DNA of 9,526 nucleotides, taken from NCBI GenBank assembly GCA_002437565.1, contig DJQL01000141.1, positions 1-9,526 of the forward strand, given 5' to 3'. This document shows, one piece after another, positions 1 through 7,404 of this stretch (positions are counted from its first letter, which is position 1; each line of letters starts with the position of its first letter). Below the pieces are notes generated by a model. It was given only the letters and a program-made list of their open reading frames with translations. It did no database searches and was not told where the DNA came from. The position numbers and the translations under genes were made by a program. Source of the stretch: Prevotella sp. UBA6387. GTDB lineage: Bacteria; Bacteroidota; Bacteroidia; Bacteroidales; Bacteroidaceae.

Positions 1-911
1 CGCCATCCACCGTAATAGAAGAAATACATGGACACTGTTGCCCATGTCAAGGCTACGATGCCTTCTGTTATCATAGCGCCATAGAAGATTGGGCGACCAT
101 GGCGCTCGCTCTTCATGCAGCGGGCCATTAGTGGGCTTTGGGTGGCATGAAAACCACTTATGGCTCCACAGGCAATGGTGAGGAAGAGGCAGGGGAAAAG
201 CGGGTTCTTGTTGGTGTAGCTTTCAGAACCAAGCCAGGCTGGATTGCTGTTAAGGTTGCTTGAGCTAAGGTCGCTCCACAGTTCGGGCAGGTTCGGCATC
301 TTGACGAACAGGCCTATCATCAAGGCCACGGCCATGAATAGCAATGAGAAGGCGAAGAGTGGGTATATCTTGCCTATAATCTTGTCTATAGGCAGCATTG
401 TGGCTATGATATAGTAGATGAATATGACTACGATCCATAGCATTTGCGATCCACACAACCCATGAAGAATGATTGCGGGACTGTACACGAACACCACGCC
501 AACCATCACCAGCAGTAGCACGGTGAACAGGAGCATAATGCTTTTCGTGGTCTTGCCCAAATATTTACCTACCAGTTCGGGTAGGCTGGCTCCATTGTTG
601 CGCAGTGATAGCATGCCGCTAAGGTAGTCGTGAGTGGCTCCGGCGAATATGCAGCCAAACACTATCCACAGGTATGCCACGGGGCCGTACCACGCCCCCA
701 TTATGGCTCCAAAGATAGGTCCGGTGCCAGCGATGTTTAGAAACTGAATCATGAATATTTTCCAGCCTGGCAACACAACGTAGTCTATGCCGTCGCCATG
801 TGCCACGGCTGGTGTTGGACGGCTGTCCGGACTAAAAACGTGTTCAACCAATCTGCCGTAGACCAAATAGCCCACGATCAACGCTATCAAACTGAGAACA
901 AAAGAAATCAT
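1..911 (-). CDS. cstA: Carbon starvation protein CstA (pyruvate/peptide transporter), 3' end cut by window
   Basis: The reading frame starts at an ATG at 911 and runs off the left edge, giving 303 N-terminal residues of an integral membrane protein. The family is recognisable from the hydrophobic N-terminus, the block around residues 55-120 (FNIAGTGPIFGAIMG-like start, FAGATHDYLSGM, LRNNGASLPELVGKYLG), and GFHATQSPLMARC at about 253-265. CstA proteins are inner-membrane transporters induced on carbon limitation; in E. coli the family imports pyruvate and has been tied to peptide use. Bacteroidetes usually carry a short form of under 500 residues, so most of the gene is probably visible. It is transcribed away from recA and has its own promoter candidate at 996-1027 with an A-rich leader of about 75 nt. 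I see no frameshift. The substrate in this organism is inferred from the family only. Confidence 0.93.
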   Translation of the reverse strand, partial: MISFVLSLIALIVGYLVYGRLVEHVFSPDSRPTPAVAHGDGIDYVVLPGWKIFMIQFLNIAGTGPIFGAIMGAWYGPVAYLWIVFGCIFAGATHDYLSGMLSLRNNGASLPELVGKYLGKTTKSIMLLFTVLLLVMVGVVFVYSPAIILHGLCGSQMLWIVVIFIYYIIATMLPIDKIIGKIYPLFAFSLLFMAVALMIGLFVKMPNLPELWSDLSSSNLNSNPAWLGSESYTNKNPLFPCLFLTIACGAISGFHATQSPLMARCMKSERHGRPIFYGAMITEGIVALTWATVSMYFFYYGGW

Positions 912-995
912 GTTTTTGTTATTGTTTGTTTGTGTTTGCTTGTTTTTTATGTCGTTTAGATGCGATTTGCGACATGAAAGTTTTAAACCGTCATG

Positions 996-1027
996 CAAAA
1001 GTACGTATTATAATTGAAATAAACTAA
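996..1027 (-). promoter_or_regulatory. Bacteroidetes-type promoter for cstA
   Basis: On the minus strand TACTTTTG (1003-996) matches the Bacteroidetes -7 consensus TAnnTTTG. A TTAG tetramer at 1027-1024 lies 20 nt upstream, the spacing expected for the -33 element (consensus TTTG), with one mismatch. Transcription would start near 990, leaving an A-rich leader of about 75 nt before the cstA ATG. The leader shows no Shine-Dalgarno sequence, as is usual in this phylum. Confidence 0.55.
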
Positions 1028-1074
1028 CAAAGCGAGGCATATTTGTGAAATATGTGACAAATGAGCCTAAATAT

Positions 1075-1126
1075 AAAAAGAGAATCTCAGTGGGCAAGAT
1101 TATTTGCCTACGGAGATTCTCTTTTT
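1075..1126 (-). terminator. Intrinsic terminator after recA
   Basis: A perfect 14-bp inverted repeat (arms 1075-1088 and 1113-1126, AAAAAGAGAATCTC and its complement) starts 31 nt past the recA stop codon. An inner pairing of GGCAA with TTGCC extends the stem. Read on the minus strand, the stem ends in TTTTT followed by an AT-rich run. The A and T tracts on both sides would also allow termination on the plus strand, but no plus-strand gene precedes it. Confidence 0.85.
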
Positions 1127-1156
1127 CTGTTTATATTTATCTTGTGTCTGGACGTG

Positions 1157-2215
1157 CTATTCCATTTCCTTGATTTTATCAACGATTTGCTTCTCTATCT
1201 CCTCACAAAGCTCAGGATTGTCTTTGAGAAGCTGTACTGCCGCATCGCGACCTTGTCCGAGTTTCGAGCCGTTGTATGAGAACCAACTTCCACTCTTGCC
1301 CACGATGTCGTTTTCCACGCCGAGGTCAAGAATTTCCCCGGCCTTGTTAATACCTTGCCCGAAGAGAATGTCAAACTCGGCCTTGCGGAATGGGGGGGCA
1401 ACCTTGTTTTTCACCACTTTCACGCGGACGTGGTTGCCATATACGTTGTCTCCGTCCTTGAGACTCGTCACGCGGCGAATGTCGATGCGCACGCTTGAAT
1501 AGAATTTCAGAGCGTTGCCGCCGGTTGTCGTCTCGGGGTTGCCAAACATCACGCCAATCTTCTCGCGTAGCTGGTTGATGAAGATGCAGCACGTGTTGGT
1601 TTTCGAGATCGTGCCGGTGAGCTTGCGAAGGGCTTGGCTCATCAGGCGGGCCTGGAGACCCACGGCAGAGTCGCCCATGTCACCCTCAATTTCCTTCTTA
1701 GGAGTGAGTGCCGCCACGGAGTCGACCACGAGAATGTCTACTGCAGAGGAAGAGATGAGCTGGTCGGCAATCTGCAAGGCTTGCTCTCCGTTGTCGGGTT
1801 GCGAGATCCAGAGGTTGTCAACGTCCACGCCAAGTTTCTCGGCATAGAACCTGTCGAAGGCATGCTCCGCGTCGATAAACGCCGCTATGCCTCCACGCTT
1901 CTGCGCCTCGGCTATGGCGGTGATGGCGAGAGTGGTCTTTCCCGACGACTCAGGGCCATATATCTCTATGATTCTGCCGCGAGGGTATCCGCCGACGCCC
2001 AAGGCAAGGTCAAGACCGATGGAGCCTGTGGGTATGACCTCCACGTTCTCCACCTTCTCGTCGCCCATGCGCATGATGGAACCCTTGCCGAAATCCTTCT
2101 CTATCTTTGTCATTGCGGCTTGCAAGGCTTTCATCTTAGCCTGCTTTTCCGCCTTCAGCTGCTCAGCCTGCTTGTCGGTTTGGCTGGCCGCTGCTTGTTC
2201 TTCTGTCTTTGCCAT
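1157..2215 (-). CDS. recA: Recombinase RecA
   Basis: This 352-residue protein is full-length RecA, the ATP-dependent strand-exchange recombinase that forms filaments on single-stranded DNA in homologous repair. The Walker A motif GPESSGKTT is at 87-95, the Walker B segment VDILVVDSVAAL at about 159-170, and the L2/ATP-sensing block QLREKIGVMFGNPETTTGG at 215-233. AEHAFDRFYAEKLG at 116-129 is the Bacteroidetes version of the usual AEHALDPVYA sequence. The N-terminus before residue 40 is long and rich in Lys, Gln and Ala, as in Bacteroidales relatives. The start codon lies 12 nt after the stop of the upstream dehydrogenase gene, so recA is the last gene of that operon. I see no promoter in the gap and no recognisable SOS box. 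A run of seven C (minus strand) lies at 1398-1392 inside the frame, which remains open. Confidence 0.98.
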   Translation of the reverse strand: MAKTEEQAAASQTDKQAEQLKAEKQAKMKALQAAMTKIEKDFGKGSIMRMGDEKVENVEVIPTGSIGLDLALGVGGYPRGRIIEIYGPESSGKTTLAITAIAEAQKRGGIAAFIDAEHAFDRFYAEKLGVDVDNLWISQPDNGEQALQIADQLISSSAVDILVVDSVAALTPKKEIEGDMGDSAVGLQARLMSQALRKLTGTISKTNTCCIFINQLREKIGVMFGNPETTTGGNALKFYSSVRIDIRRVTSLKDGDNVYGNHVRVKVVKNKVAPPFRKAEFDILFGQGINKAGEILDLGVENDIVGKSGSWFSYNGSKLGQGRDAAVQLLKDNPELCEEIEKQIVDKIKEME

Positions 2216-2227
2216 AAATAGTCAATT

Positions 2228-3469
2228 CTACAATTCTATGTCTTTGTCAAATTCCTCGTGCCATGGCAAGCCTTGCTTGCCAAGCTCTTCCAGGAATGGG
2301 TCTGGGTCAAACTCCTCCACGTTGAACACGCCTGCCTTTTTCCAAATGCCTTTCAAGAACATCATCGCTCCTGTCATGGCTGGCACGCCAGTGGTGTAGC
2401 TCACGCCTTGCATCCCTGTTTCCTTGTATGCATCCTGGTGCTTGCAGTTGTTATATATATAATATGTGTGCTCCTTGCCGTCTTTCAGGCCGCGTATCCT
2501 GCATCCGATGCTCGTCTCGCCATCGTAGTTCTCACCAAGGTCTTGTGGGTTTGGCAACACGGCCTTGAGAAATTGCAGCGGAACGATGTTCACCTTTACG
2601 GTCTTCGTGGGGTCGTCGGCGAGTGGTGCCTCATAGGTGATGGGGTCGATGCGCCCCATGCCAGTGTCCTCGATGACGCGCAGGTGGGTGAGATATTCCT
2701 GCCCGAAAGTCATCCAGAAACGTCCACGCTTGATGGTTGGGTAGTTCTTTACGAGGCTCTCCAGTTCCTCGTGGTGCATCAGGTAGCTGTCGCGGGGGCC
2801 AATGTTTGGATAGTTGATGTCGCGATGCACGGCGAGTGGCGCCGTTTCGATCCATTTGCCATCCTCATAGTACAGACCCTTTTGCGTTATCTCCCGGATG
2901 TTGATTTCCGGGTTAAAGTTGGTCGCGAAAGCCTTGTGGTGGTTGCCGGCGTTGCAGTCCACGATGTCGAGGTATTGTATCTCGTCGAAATGGTGCTTGG
3001 CGGCATAGGCGGTGAACACCTGCGACACGCCTGGGTCGAATCCGCATCCGAGTATTGCCGTGAGGCCAGCCTTCTCGAAGCGGTCCTTGTATGCCCACTG
3101 CCACGAGTACTCGAAGTGGGCCTCGTCTTTTGGCTCATAGTTGGCCGTGTCGAGATAGTTGCAACCGCAAGCCAGGCAAGCGTCCATGATGCTCAGGTCT
3201 TGGTAGGGCAGGGCGAGGTTGATTACCAAGTCGGGCTTGTAGCTGTTGAAAAGCTCCGTGAGTTGCTCCACGCTGTCGGCGTCCACCTCGGCGGTCTTTA
3301 TGTCCATCTTATAGCCTTTGGCGTGGATGGCGTCGACCAGTCGGTCACATTTCTCCTTGTGGTGTGAGGCTATCATCAGTTCACCGAACACGTCGGTGTT
3401 TTGTGCTATCTTGAAGGCGCACACCGTGGCTACGCCTCCTGCTCCAATCATTAATACTCTATTGCTCAT
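2228..3469 (-). CDS. Carboxynorspermidine/carboxyspermidine dehydrogenase (saccharopine dehydrogenase family)
   Basis: This 413-residue cytosolic oxidoreductase belongs to the saccharopine dehydrogenase family. A Rossmann NAD(P)-binding loop GAGGVATV sits at about 9-16. The segment with NYLDTANYEP, ILGCGFDPGVSQVF and DCNAGNH, and the late SYTTGVPAMTGAMM, are typical of the carboxynorspermidine dehydrogenase branch rather than lysine-forming enzymes. The reaction condenses aspartate semialdehyde with putrescine (or diaminopropane) and reduces the product with NADPH to carboxyspermidine (or carboxynorspermidine). A separate decarboxylase then makes spermidine; it is not in this window. Bacteroides species make spermidine this way, so carboxyspermidine is the likely product. 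The ATG at 3469 is directly before the Rossmann strand. It is the middle gene of the operon, 65 nt after the upstream gene and 12 nt before recA, with no internal promoter motif seen in the 65-nt gap. Confidence 0.88.
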   Translation of the reverse strand: MSNRVLMIGAGGVATVCAFKIAQNTDVFGELMIASHHKEKCDRLVDAIHAKGYKMDIKTAEVDADSVEQLTELFNSYKPDLVINLALPYQDLSIMDACLACGCNYLDTANYEPKDEAHFEYSWQWAYKDRFEKAGLTAILGCGFDPGVSQVFTAYAAKHHFDEIQYLDIVDCNAGNHHKAFATNFNPEINIREITQKGLYYEDGKWIETAPLAVHRDINYPNIGPRDSYLMHHEELESLVKNYPTIKRGRFWMTFGQEYLTHLRVIEDTGMGRIDPITYEAPLADDPTKTVKVNIVPLQFLKAVLPNPQDLGENYDGETSIGCRIRGLKDGKEHTYYIYNNCKHQDAYKETGMQGVSYTTGVPAMTGAMMFLKGIWKKAGVFNVEEFDPDPFLEELGKQGLPWHEEFDKDIEL

Positions 3470-3534
3470 GTCTTATGCTTTGTTTTGCGTTTTCAGTCTT
3501 GTTCTTGTTTCCGGTCATGCGTCCTGCGTTGCCC

Positions 3535-4152
3535 TTATTGCCTTGGGTTTATCTCTTCGCTCTTTATGCCTAAGGCGTTCATCAAGGAGTAGCCCAATAT
3601 CTCTTGTCGGAAGTTGCCGCCCGGCATGGGCTGCATGGCGAAGAGCGTTATGTGCTTGTCCTCGGGGGCGTTGCGTAGAGAGTTGGCTATTTCCTCATAA
3701 ATAGGGCCTTCCTCGCCGTTGGGGACAACCATCAGCCGTTTCACCTCGTCGTGCACAAGTATCATGCTTATGGTGTCGAGGATATAGTCGTCTTTGCTGA
3801 ACTTGTCGCTCGCGGCATAGGAATTTACGAGGAACTCGCCAAGATTCTTGTCGTTGAAAGCTTGCCCGTTGAGTTCCGTCTCAAATGCGGAAGGGTTGAA
3901 ATTTTCCAATCGTGCCGTGTGCTTCTCATGCACGAGCACGAGTTGTGTCTCGTGTGGCTTGCCGTCCTCGCGCAGTCCGCCGTCCAAGGCTATGTCCACG
4001 GCCCATTGGCTGAGGTCAGCCTTGCCAATGCGGCGGCCTATCATGCGCTCGAACTGCACGGAGAGCTGAAAAGCCACGTAGTCTATATAGTCGGCGTCGG
4101 CGAGGATGATGTTCTCGCTGAGTTTTACGTTGCTCGCTTCTTGTGGGTTCAT
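3535..4152 (-). CDS. Conserved Bacteroidales protein of unknown function, DUF6621-like
   Basis: This 205-residue protein is soluble and has neither signal peptide nor membrane segment. It resembles what I recall as DUF6621, a Bacteroidales family of about 200 residues: an N-terminal VKLSENIILADADYIDYVAF, a middle part with LDGGLRE and LVLVHEK, a hydrophobic strand near the Val-Lys-Arg-Leu-Met-Val-Val-Pro block, and a C-terminal LGYSLMNALGIKSEEI. The family name is from memory and should be checked. No enzymatic motif is apparent. It is the first gene of the recA operon, with a good promoter at 4201-4232 and a leader of roughly 43 nt, which supports the ATG at 4152. The link with polyamine synthesis and recombination is positional only. 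Confidence 0.8.
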   Translation of the reverse strand: MNPQEASNVKLSENIILADADYIDYVAFQLSVQFERMIGRRIGKADLSQWAVDIALDGGLREDGKPHETQLVLVHEKHTARLENFNPSAFETELNGQAFNDKNLGEFLVNSYAASDKFSKDDYILDTISMILVHDEVKRLMVVPNGEEGPIYEEIANSLRNAPEDKHITLFAMQPMPGGNFRQEILGYSLMNALGIKSEEINPRQ

Positions 4153-4200
4153 CTTTGTGGTTTATGTATCTTGTGTGTATAAGGTAGCCCTTATCCTCTG

Positions 4201-4232
4201 CAAAGATAATGAAAAGGGCTTGAAGATTCAAA
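4201..4232 (-). promoter_or_regulatory. Promoter of the DUF6621-like/dehydrogenase/recA operon
   Basis: The minus strand carries TTTG at 4232-4229, then exactly 20 nt, then TATCTTTG at 4208-4201. This is a full match to the Bacteroidetes sigma-ABfr consensus TTTG-N19-21-TAnnTTTG. Transcription would begin near 4195. It is the only clear promoter found for the three genes down to recA. Confidence 0.75.
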
Positions 4233-4283
4233 TAAATAGTGGATTTTATTTTGAAACAATCATTTTCTTTAAAGTATAATTCG

Positions 4284-4291
4284 TAATTTTG
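4284..4291 (+). promoter_or_regulatory. Promoter -7 element for nhaD
   Basis: TAATTTTG matches TAnnTTTG. The -33 region is poorly defined (T-rich, no well-spaced TTTG). Start of transcription would be near 4297. That leaves only about 7 nt before the ATG at 4304 but about 40 nt before the ATG at 4337, so it favours the later start for nhaD. It is back-to-back with the recA-operon promoter, about 50 bp away. Confidence 0.55.
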
Positions 4292-4336
4292 TATCGATAT
4301 TAATTGAATACAGTTTATAATCATTTCTTTACGCTA

Positions 4337-5743
4337 ATGTCAACACTATCTATCGCGATTATTATCGTGTTTGTCGTGGGCTATCTTTTCATAGCCTTGG
4401 AGAGCGTTACCAAGGTCAACAAGGCAGCCGTAGCGCTGCTTATGTTTGTTGTCGTTTGGACGCTCTACATGCTCGACCCAGGCTATTTTGTCTCCTTGGA
4501 GCATCCTCAGTTCTTGGATGTCTTAAGGCTGGAGCATCCTGGGCTTGGGAGTGCCGTGAACCCTGTCATGGTTTTTGTCACCGACATCATCCAGAATCAC
4601 CTTGGCGACACGGGCACGACGCTCTTCTTCCTCATGGGTGCCATGACCATTGTAGAAGTGGTAGACCAGAATGGCGGCTTCGACTGGGTGCGTCGCGTCA
4701 TGCACACCAAGAGCAAGCGCGCGCTGCTCTGGCGCATAGCGTTCATGACCTTCATCCTCTCCGCCATTCTCGACAACATGACCACCAGCATCGTGATGAT
4801 CATGATCTTGCGCAAGTTGGTATCGCAACACAAGGATCGCGTCTTGTATGCCGCCTTGGTCATAATAGCCGCCAACAGTGGTGGCGCGTTTTCGCCAATA
4901 GGCGATGTCACGACCATAATGTTGTGGAACAAGGGTCTCATAACCGCTGCGGGTGTCATAAGCGAGATATTGATTCCGTCGATAGTTTCGATGGTCGTCC
5001 CGGCCCTTGTCATCCAGATGGCGCTTAAGGGAGACCTTGAGGAAGACAATACGCAGGCGGATGCCATGGCCTTGCCCGAGCAGGAACTGAGCGACTTCCA
5101 GCGCAAGGTGGTGTTCTGGGTCGGTGTCGGCGGCTTGGTGTTCGTGCCCGTGTTCAAGAGCTTGACCCACCTGCCCCCGTTCGTGGGCATCTTGCTCGTG
5201 CTTAGTGTGCTGTGGATCGTCACCGAAGTGTTCTACGCGCACCTTAAGAGCGACAAGGGCGCGAGGAATAAGCGCGTCGTTAGCCTTATCCGCAATATCG
5301 ACATGAGCACCATCCTCTTCTTCCTTGGCATACTCATGGCGGTGAGCTGCCTTGAGGAGATAGGCGCGCTCACGTCGCTTGGCAAGGGGTTGAACGTGGC
5401 CTTCGATGGCAACCATTTCATGGTGACGGGCATCATTGGCGTGCTCTCGTCGATAGTGGACAACGTGCCTCTCGTGGCTGGATGCATGGGCATGTACCCG
5501 GTTCAGGCCGTGGGCGACTTCGCCACCGATGGCGTGTTCTGGCAGTTGCTGGCTTATTGCGCTGGCGTTGGCGGCTCCATGCTCATCATAGGCTCTGCTG
5601 CTGGTGTCGTGGTCATGGGTCTTGAGAAGATTTCTTTTGGTTGGTATATGAAGCACGTGTCTTGGATAGCTTTTTTGGGGTATGTGGCAGGCATACTCTG
5701 CTATTACGTTCTTCGCGAGTTTATCTTTACCACTCCGCTGTAA
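4337..5743 (+). CDS. nhaD: Na+/H+ antiporter, NhaD family
   Basis: From the ATG at 4337 the protein has 468 residues and is a polytopic inner-membrane transporter of the ArsB/NhaD superfamily. NhaD exports Na+ or Li+ in exchange for H+. Hallmarks are ILDNMTTSIVM at about 143-153, ANSGGAFSPIGDVTTIMLW at about 178-196, and a second half-repeat core SSIVDNVPLVAGCMGMY at about 370-387. The two inverted halves each contain a DN pair, as expected. An in-frame ATG at 4304 would add 11 residues, but it lies too close to the predicted transcription start and the added segment is polar, so 4337 is preferred. The gene is monocistronic, with its own -7 element upstream and a terminator 20 bp downstream. 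Confidence 0.93.
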   Translation: MSTLSIAIIIVFVVGYLFIALESVTKVNKAAVALLMFVVVWTLYMLDPGYFVSLEHPQFLDVLRLEHPGLGSAVNPVMVFVTDIIQNHLGDTGTTLFFLMGAMTIVEVVDQNGGFDWVRRVMHTKSKRALLWRIAFMTFILSAILDNMTTSIVMIMILRKLVSQHKDRVLYAALVIIAANSGGAFSPIGDVTTIMLWNKGLITAAGVISEILIPSIVSMVVPALVIQMALKGDLEEDNTQADAMALPEQELSDFQRKVVFWVGVGGLVFVPVFKSLTHLPPFVGILLVLSVLWIVTEVFYAHLKSDKGARNKRVVSLIRNIDMSTILFFLGILMAVSCLEEIGALTSLGKGLNVAFDGNHFMVTGIIGVLSSIVDNVPLVAGCMGMYPVQAVGDFATDGVFWQLLAYCAGVGGSMLIIGSAAGVVVMGLEKISFGWYMKHVSWIAFLGYVAGILCYYVLREFIFTTPL

Positions 5744-5761
5744 GTAATAACGAATCATAAG

Positions 5762-5803
5762 GCAACGCCTGGGCTTGATTGTGTTCAAGTCCAGGCGTTT
5801 GCG
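5762..5803 (+). terminator. Intrinsic terminator after nhaD
   Basis: A 15-bp inverted repeat has arms at 5764-5778 (AACGCCTGGGCTTGA) and 5785-5799, with one G-T wobble and a 6-nt loop, about 20 bp after the nhaD stop. The trailing T-tract is short and interrupted (TTTGCGTTT). It may also stop transcription arriving from the convergent fetB-like gene, though no clear U-run follows on that strand. Confidence 0.7.
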
Positions 5804-5884
5804 TTTATGCCATTGCTGCGATGGTTGACTAATTTGACATTTTTTGAAAAAGCGCAAGTAGAGCCAGACCTTACTTTTCAAAGG

Positions 5885-6628
5885 TCATTGTTTTGAGCGC
5901 TTCCGTTCGATGGTCAATGTTGTGAAGACCGCTACGACGGAAGCGCTTGCCGTTGCCACGAGGAGCAGCGCTTGCAGCGCGGCGGCGGTCATGATGCTGA
6001 GGTTTCCCATCAACGCTACGAAGAAAGCCACGGGAGCCTCGACAATGACGACGCGTGACATGCGCTTGCTTACCTCCACGATGGCGGCGCGCAAGCTCCG
6101 GCGCACGAAATAGTCGAGGGCTTGTCGCTGTGTGCAACCGTTGCCCAGCAAGTAGTTGTAGAGTTGCCCATGGTGTGCCAGGTTGTCGTTGTAGGCTGCG
6201 AATGCCTTGATGTTGGCGCTCGTCATGCCTCCTGCCAGCAGCCCGACCATGGGGAGGTAGGCTTTGAACACGAAGGGATCGCGCATGCCGAGGACAAGGA
6301 AGATGAAATAAAGGCCAATGACGATGACTCCGGCCAGCGAGCCGGCGGCTATCGGCAAATAGTCGTGTCGTGGTTTCAGCCTTGCCTTCACGGTTGTCGT
6401 CAGGGCGGTGAACAGACAAATGATTACCGACGAGAAGATGCTGAGCGGGATGCTGTCAGCCCATGCCACGAGGCTCATCAATGCCGCGACCAAGCCAACC
6501 GACACTATCATGCGGATGAGCGACATGATGAAGCCGCGCAATAGGTTCAGGCGAAAACGCACGATGATGAATATTGGGAACGCGGCAAGCAATGCCCCGA
6601 AAATGATGCCAAGCAGGGATATGTTCAT
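5885..6628 (-). CDS. ABC transporter permease, FetB-like (UPF0014)
   Basis: This 247-residue polytopic membrane protein matches the FetB/YbbM (UPF0014) family in length and layout. It has about six to seven hydrophobic segments (near 4-24, 34-56, 62-80, 92-114, 122-140, 186-210 and 212-238). The cytoplasmic coupling region is recognisable: YLPMVGLLAGGMTSAN at 124-139 corresponds to the family's P-x-x-G-M-x-x-x-N-A-M block, and GCTQRQALDYFVRRSLRAAI corresponds to GATPxxA...RxSxRAAL. The usual SLPGMMSG-type motif that follows is not preserved (here VEAPVAFFVALMG). In E. coli FetAB is linked to iron export and resistance to oxidative stress; that role here is inference. The ATG overlaps the stop codon of the ATPase gene by 4 nt, which implies translational coupling. 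Confidence 0.82.
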   Translation of the reverse strand: MNISLLGIIFGALLAAFPIFIIVRFRLNLLRGFIMSLIRMIVSVGLVAALMSLVAWADSIPLSIFSSVIICLFTALTTTVKARLKPRHDYLPIAAGSLAGVIVIGLYFIFLVLGMRDPFVFKAYLPMVGLLAGGMTSANIKAFAAYNDNLAHHGQLYNYLLGNGCTQRQALDYFVRRSLRAAIVEVSKRMSRVVIVEAPVAFFVALMGNLSIMTAAALQALLLVATASASVVAVFTTLTIERKRSKQ

Positions 6629-7173
6629 TGTTCTAAGTTTATAAGTTTGTCACATGGCAACGTGTCGTCCTCATGAGTGAATATCACTTCCGCTCCCGTC
6701 TCGGCAAGTTTGCCCAGGAGCTCTTGTGTCTTTGGGGTGGGGAAGGCGTTGTCTACGAGCACCACTTCGCGCTTCTGCTCCAAGGCGAGTCGCAATAGTA
6801 TGGCTTGAAGCTCTTGCTCGCTGAACGACGACACGGCTTTGTCTTTTATGTCTTCCAGGTCATTTGGGACGTCCAAGCGCAAGTATCTGCACACCTCCCT
6901 GATCTCGATTCTCCCCTCGGGCATGTATTGTGGGACGTATGCCATCATCCTCCTGAAATAAGGCGACGCTTCATGCGTGATGAGCTCCCCGTCGAAGGTT
7001 ATGAAGCCAGACCGCAGTGGGCGTAATCCAAGAATGGAGAGAAGCACCTCGCTCTTTCCAGTATGTTTTCCGCCATGGATACACACCAATTCGCCTTTCT
7101 CGGCGATTAGCGAGAAAGGGGCGGAGTGGTTGCCGTCGGGCAGTGAGACGCTAACATTCTTGAATTCAAGCAT
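6625..7173 (-). CDS. Divergent ABC transporter ATP-binding protein, FetA-like
   Basis: From the ATG at 7173 the protein has 182 residues, short for the FetA/YbbL family (about 225). It begins with the usual MLEFKNVSVSL strand. Walker A (GGKHTGKS, 34-41), the Q-loop (AYVPQ, Gln82) and the H-loop (FTHE, His167) are intact. The signature motif is degenerate (SFSEQE at 116-121 instead of LSGGE/Q). The Walker B strand VVLVD (137-141) is followed by Asn142 where the catalytic Glu normally sits. An ATG at 7260 would add 29 residues, but the -7 element at 7209-7216 lies downstream of it, and the extension has no ABC character. It is paired with the FetB-like permease through an ATGA overlap. ATP binding is plausible; hydrolysis is doubtful on sequence alone. 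Confidence 0.8.
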   Translation of the reverse strand: MLEFKNVSVSLPDGNHSAPFSLIAEKGELVCIHGGKHTGKSEVLLSILGLRPLRSGFITFDGELITHEASPYFRRMMAYVPQYMPEGRIEIREVCRYLRLDVPNDLEDIKDKAVSSFSEQELQAILLRLALEQKREVVLVDNAFPTPKTQELLGKLAETGAEVIFTHEDDTLPCDKLINLEQ

Positions 7174-7208
7174 CAGTCTAATATTTGCGAATATGGTTCT
7201 TTGGGCTG

Positions 7209-7216
7209 CAAATTTA
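7209..7216 (-). promoter_or_regulatory. Promoter -7 element for the FetAB-like operon
   Basis: On the minus strand TAAATTTG matches TAnnTTTG exactly. A TTG at 7242-7240 lies 23 nt upstream, slightly too far for an ideal -33 element. Transcription would start near 7203, giving a leader of about 30 nt to the ATG at 7173, and it excludes the ATG at 7260 as the start. Confidence 0.5.
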
Positions 7217-7404
7217 GCCAAAATCCATGAATTACGCACCAATAGTCGTGAAAAGGTCACGAAAAAGTAGCCTTGCCGCTGATGCGGTGTAAATTATTAT
7301 TGCCAAGATTTAACACTTGTCAACAGGTGAATCCAGGTGTGAAAAATGGCTTTCCCCTGCCTCGTGGCAACACCGTGAGCCAGTTTTCGGCCATGTTTTT
7401 TCGC

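Noticed and set aside
2258..3367. 369-codon plus-strand open frame opposite the dehydrogenase
   Set aside because: It is antisense to a clear carboxyspermidine dehydrogenase gene and has no recognisable motifs.
4523..5881. 452-codon minus-strand open frame opposite nhaD
   Set aside because: It is almost entirely antisense to the well-supported NhaD frame and is rich in His, Arg and Glu in the way antisense frames of membrane genes are.
5843..5882. Terminator for the FetB-like gene
   Set aside because: An 8-bp inverted repeat (5843-5850/5875-5882) exists, but the loop is 24 nt, the stem is AT-only apart from one pair and there is no U-tract after it.
7174..7260. N-terminal extension of the FetA-like ATPase to the ATG at 7260
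   Set aside because: A perfect -7 promoter element lies inside the extension, and the ABC domain begins right at the later ATG (7173).
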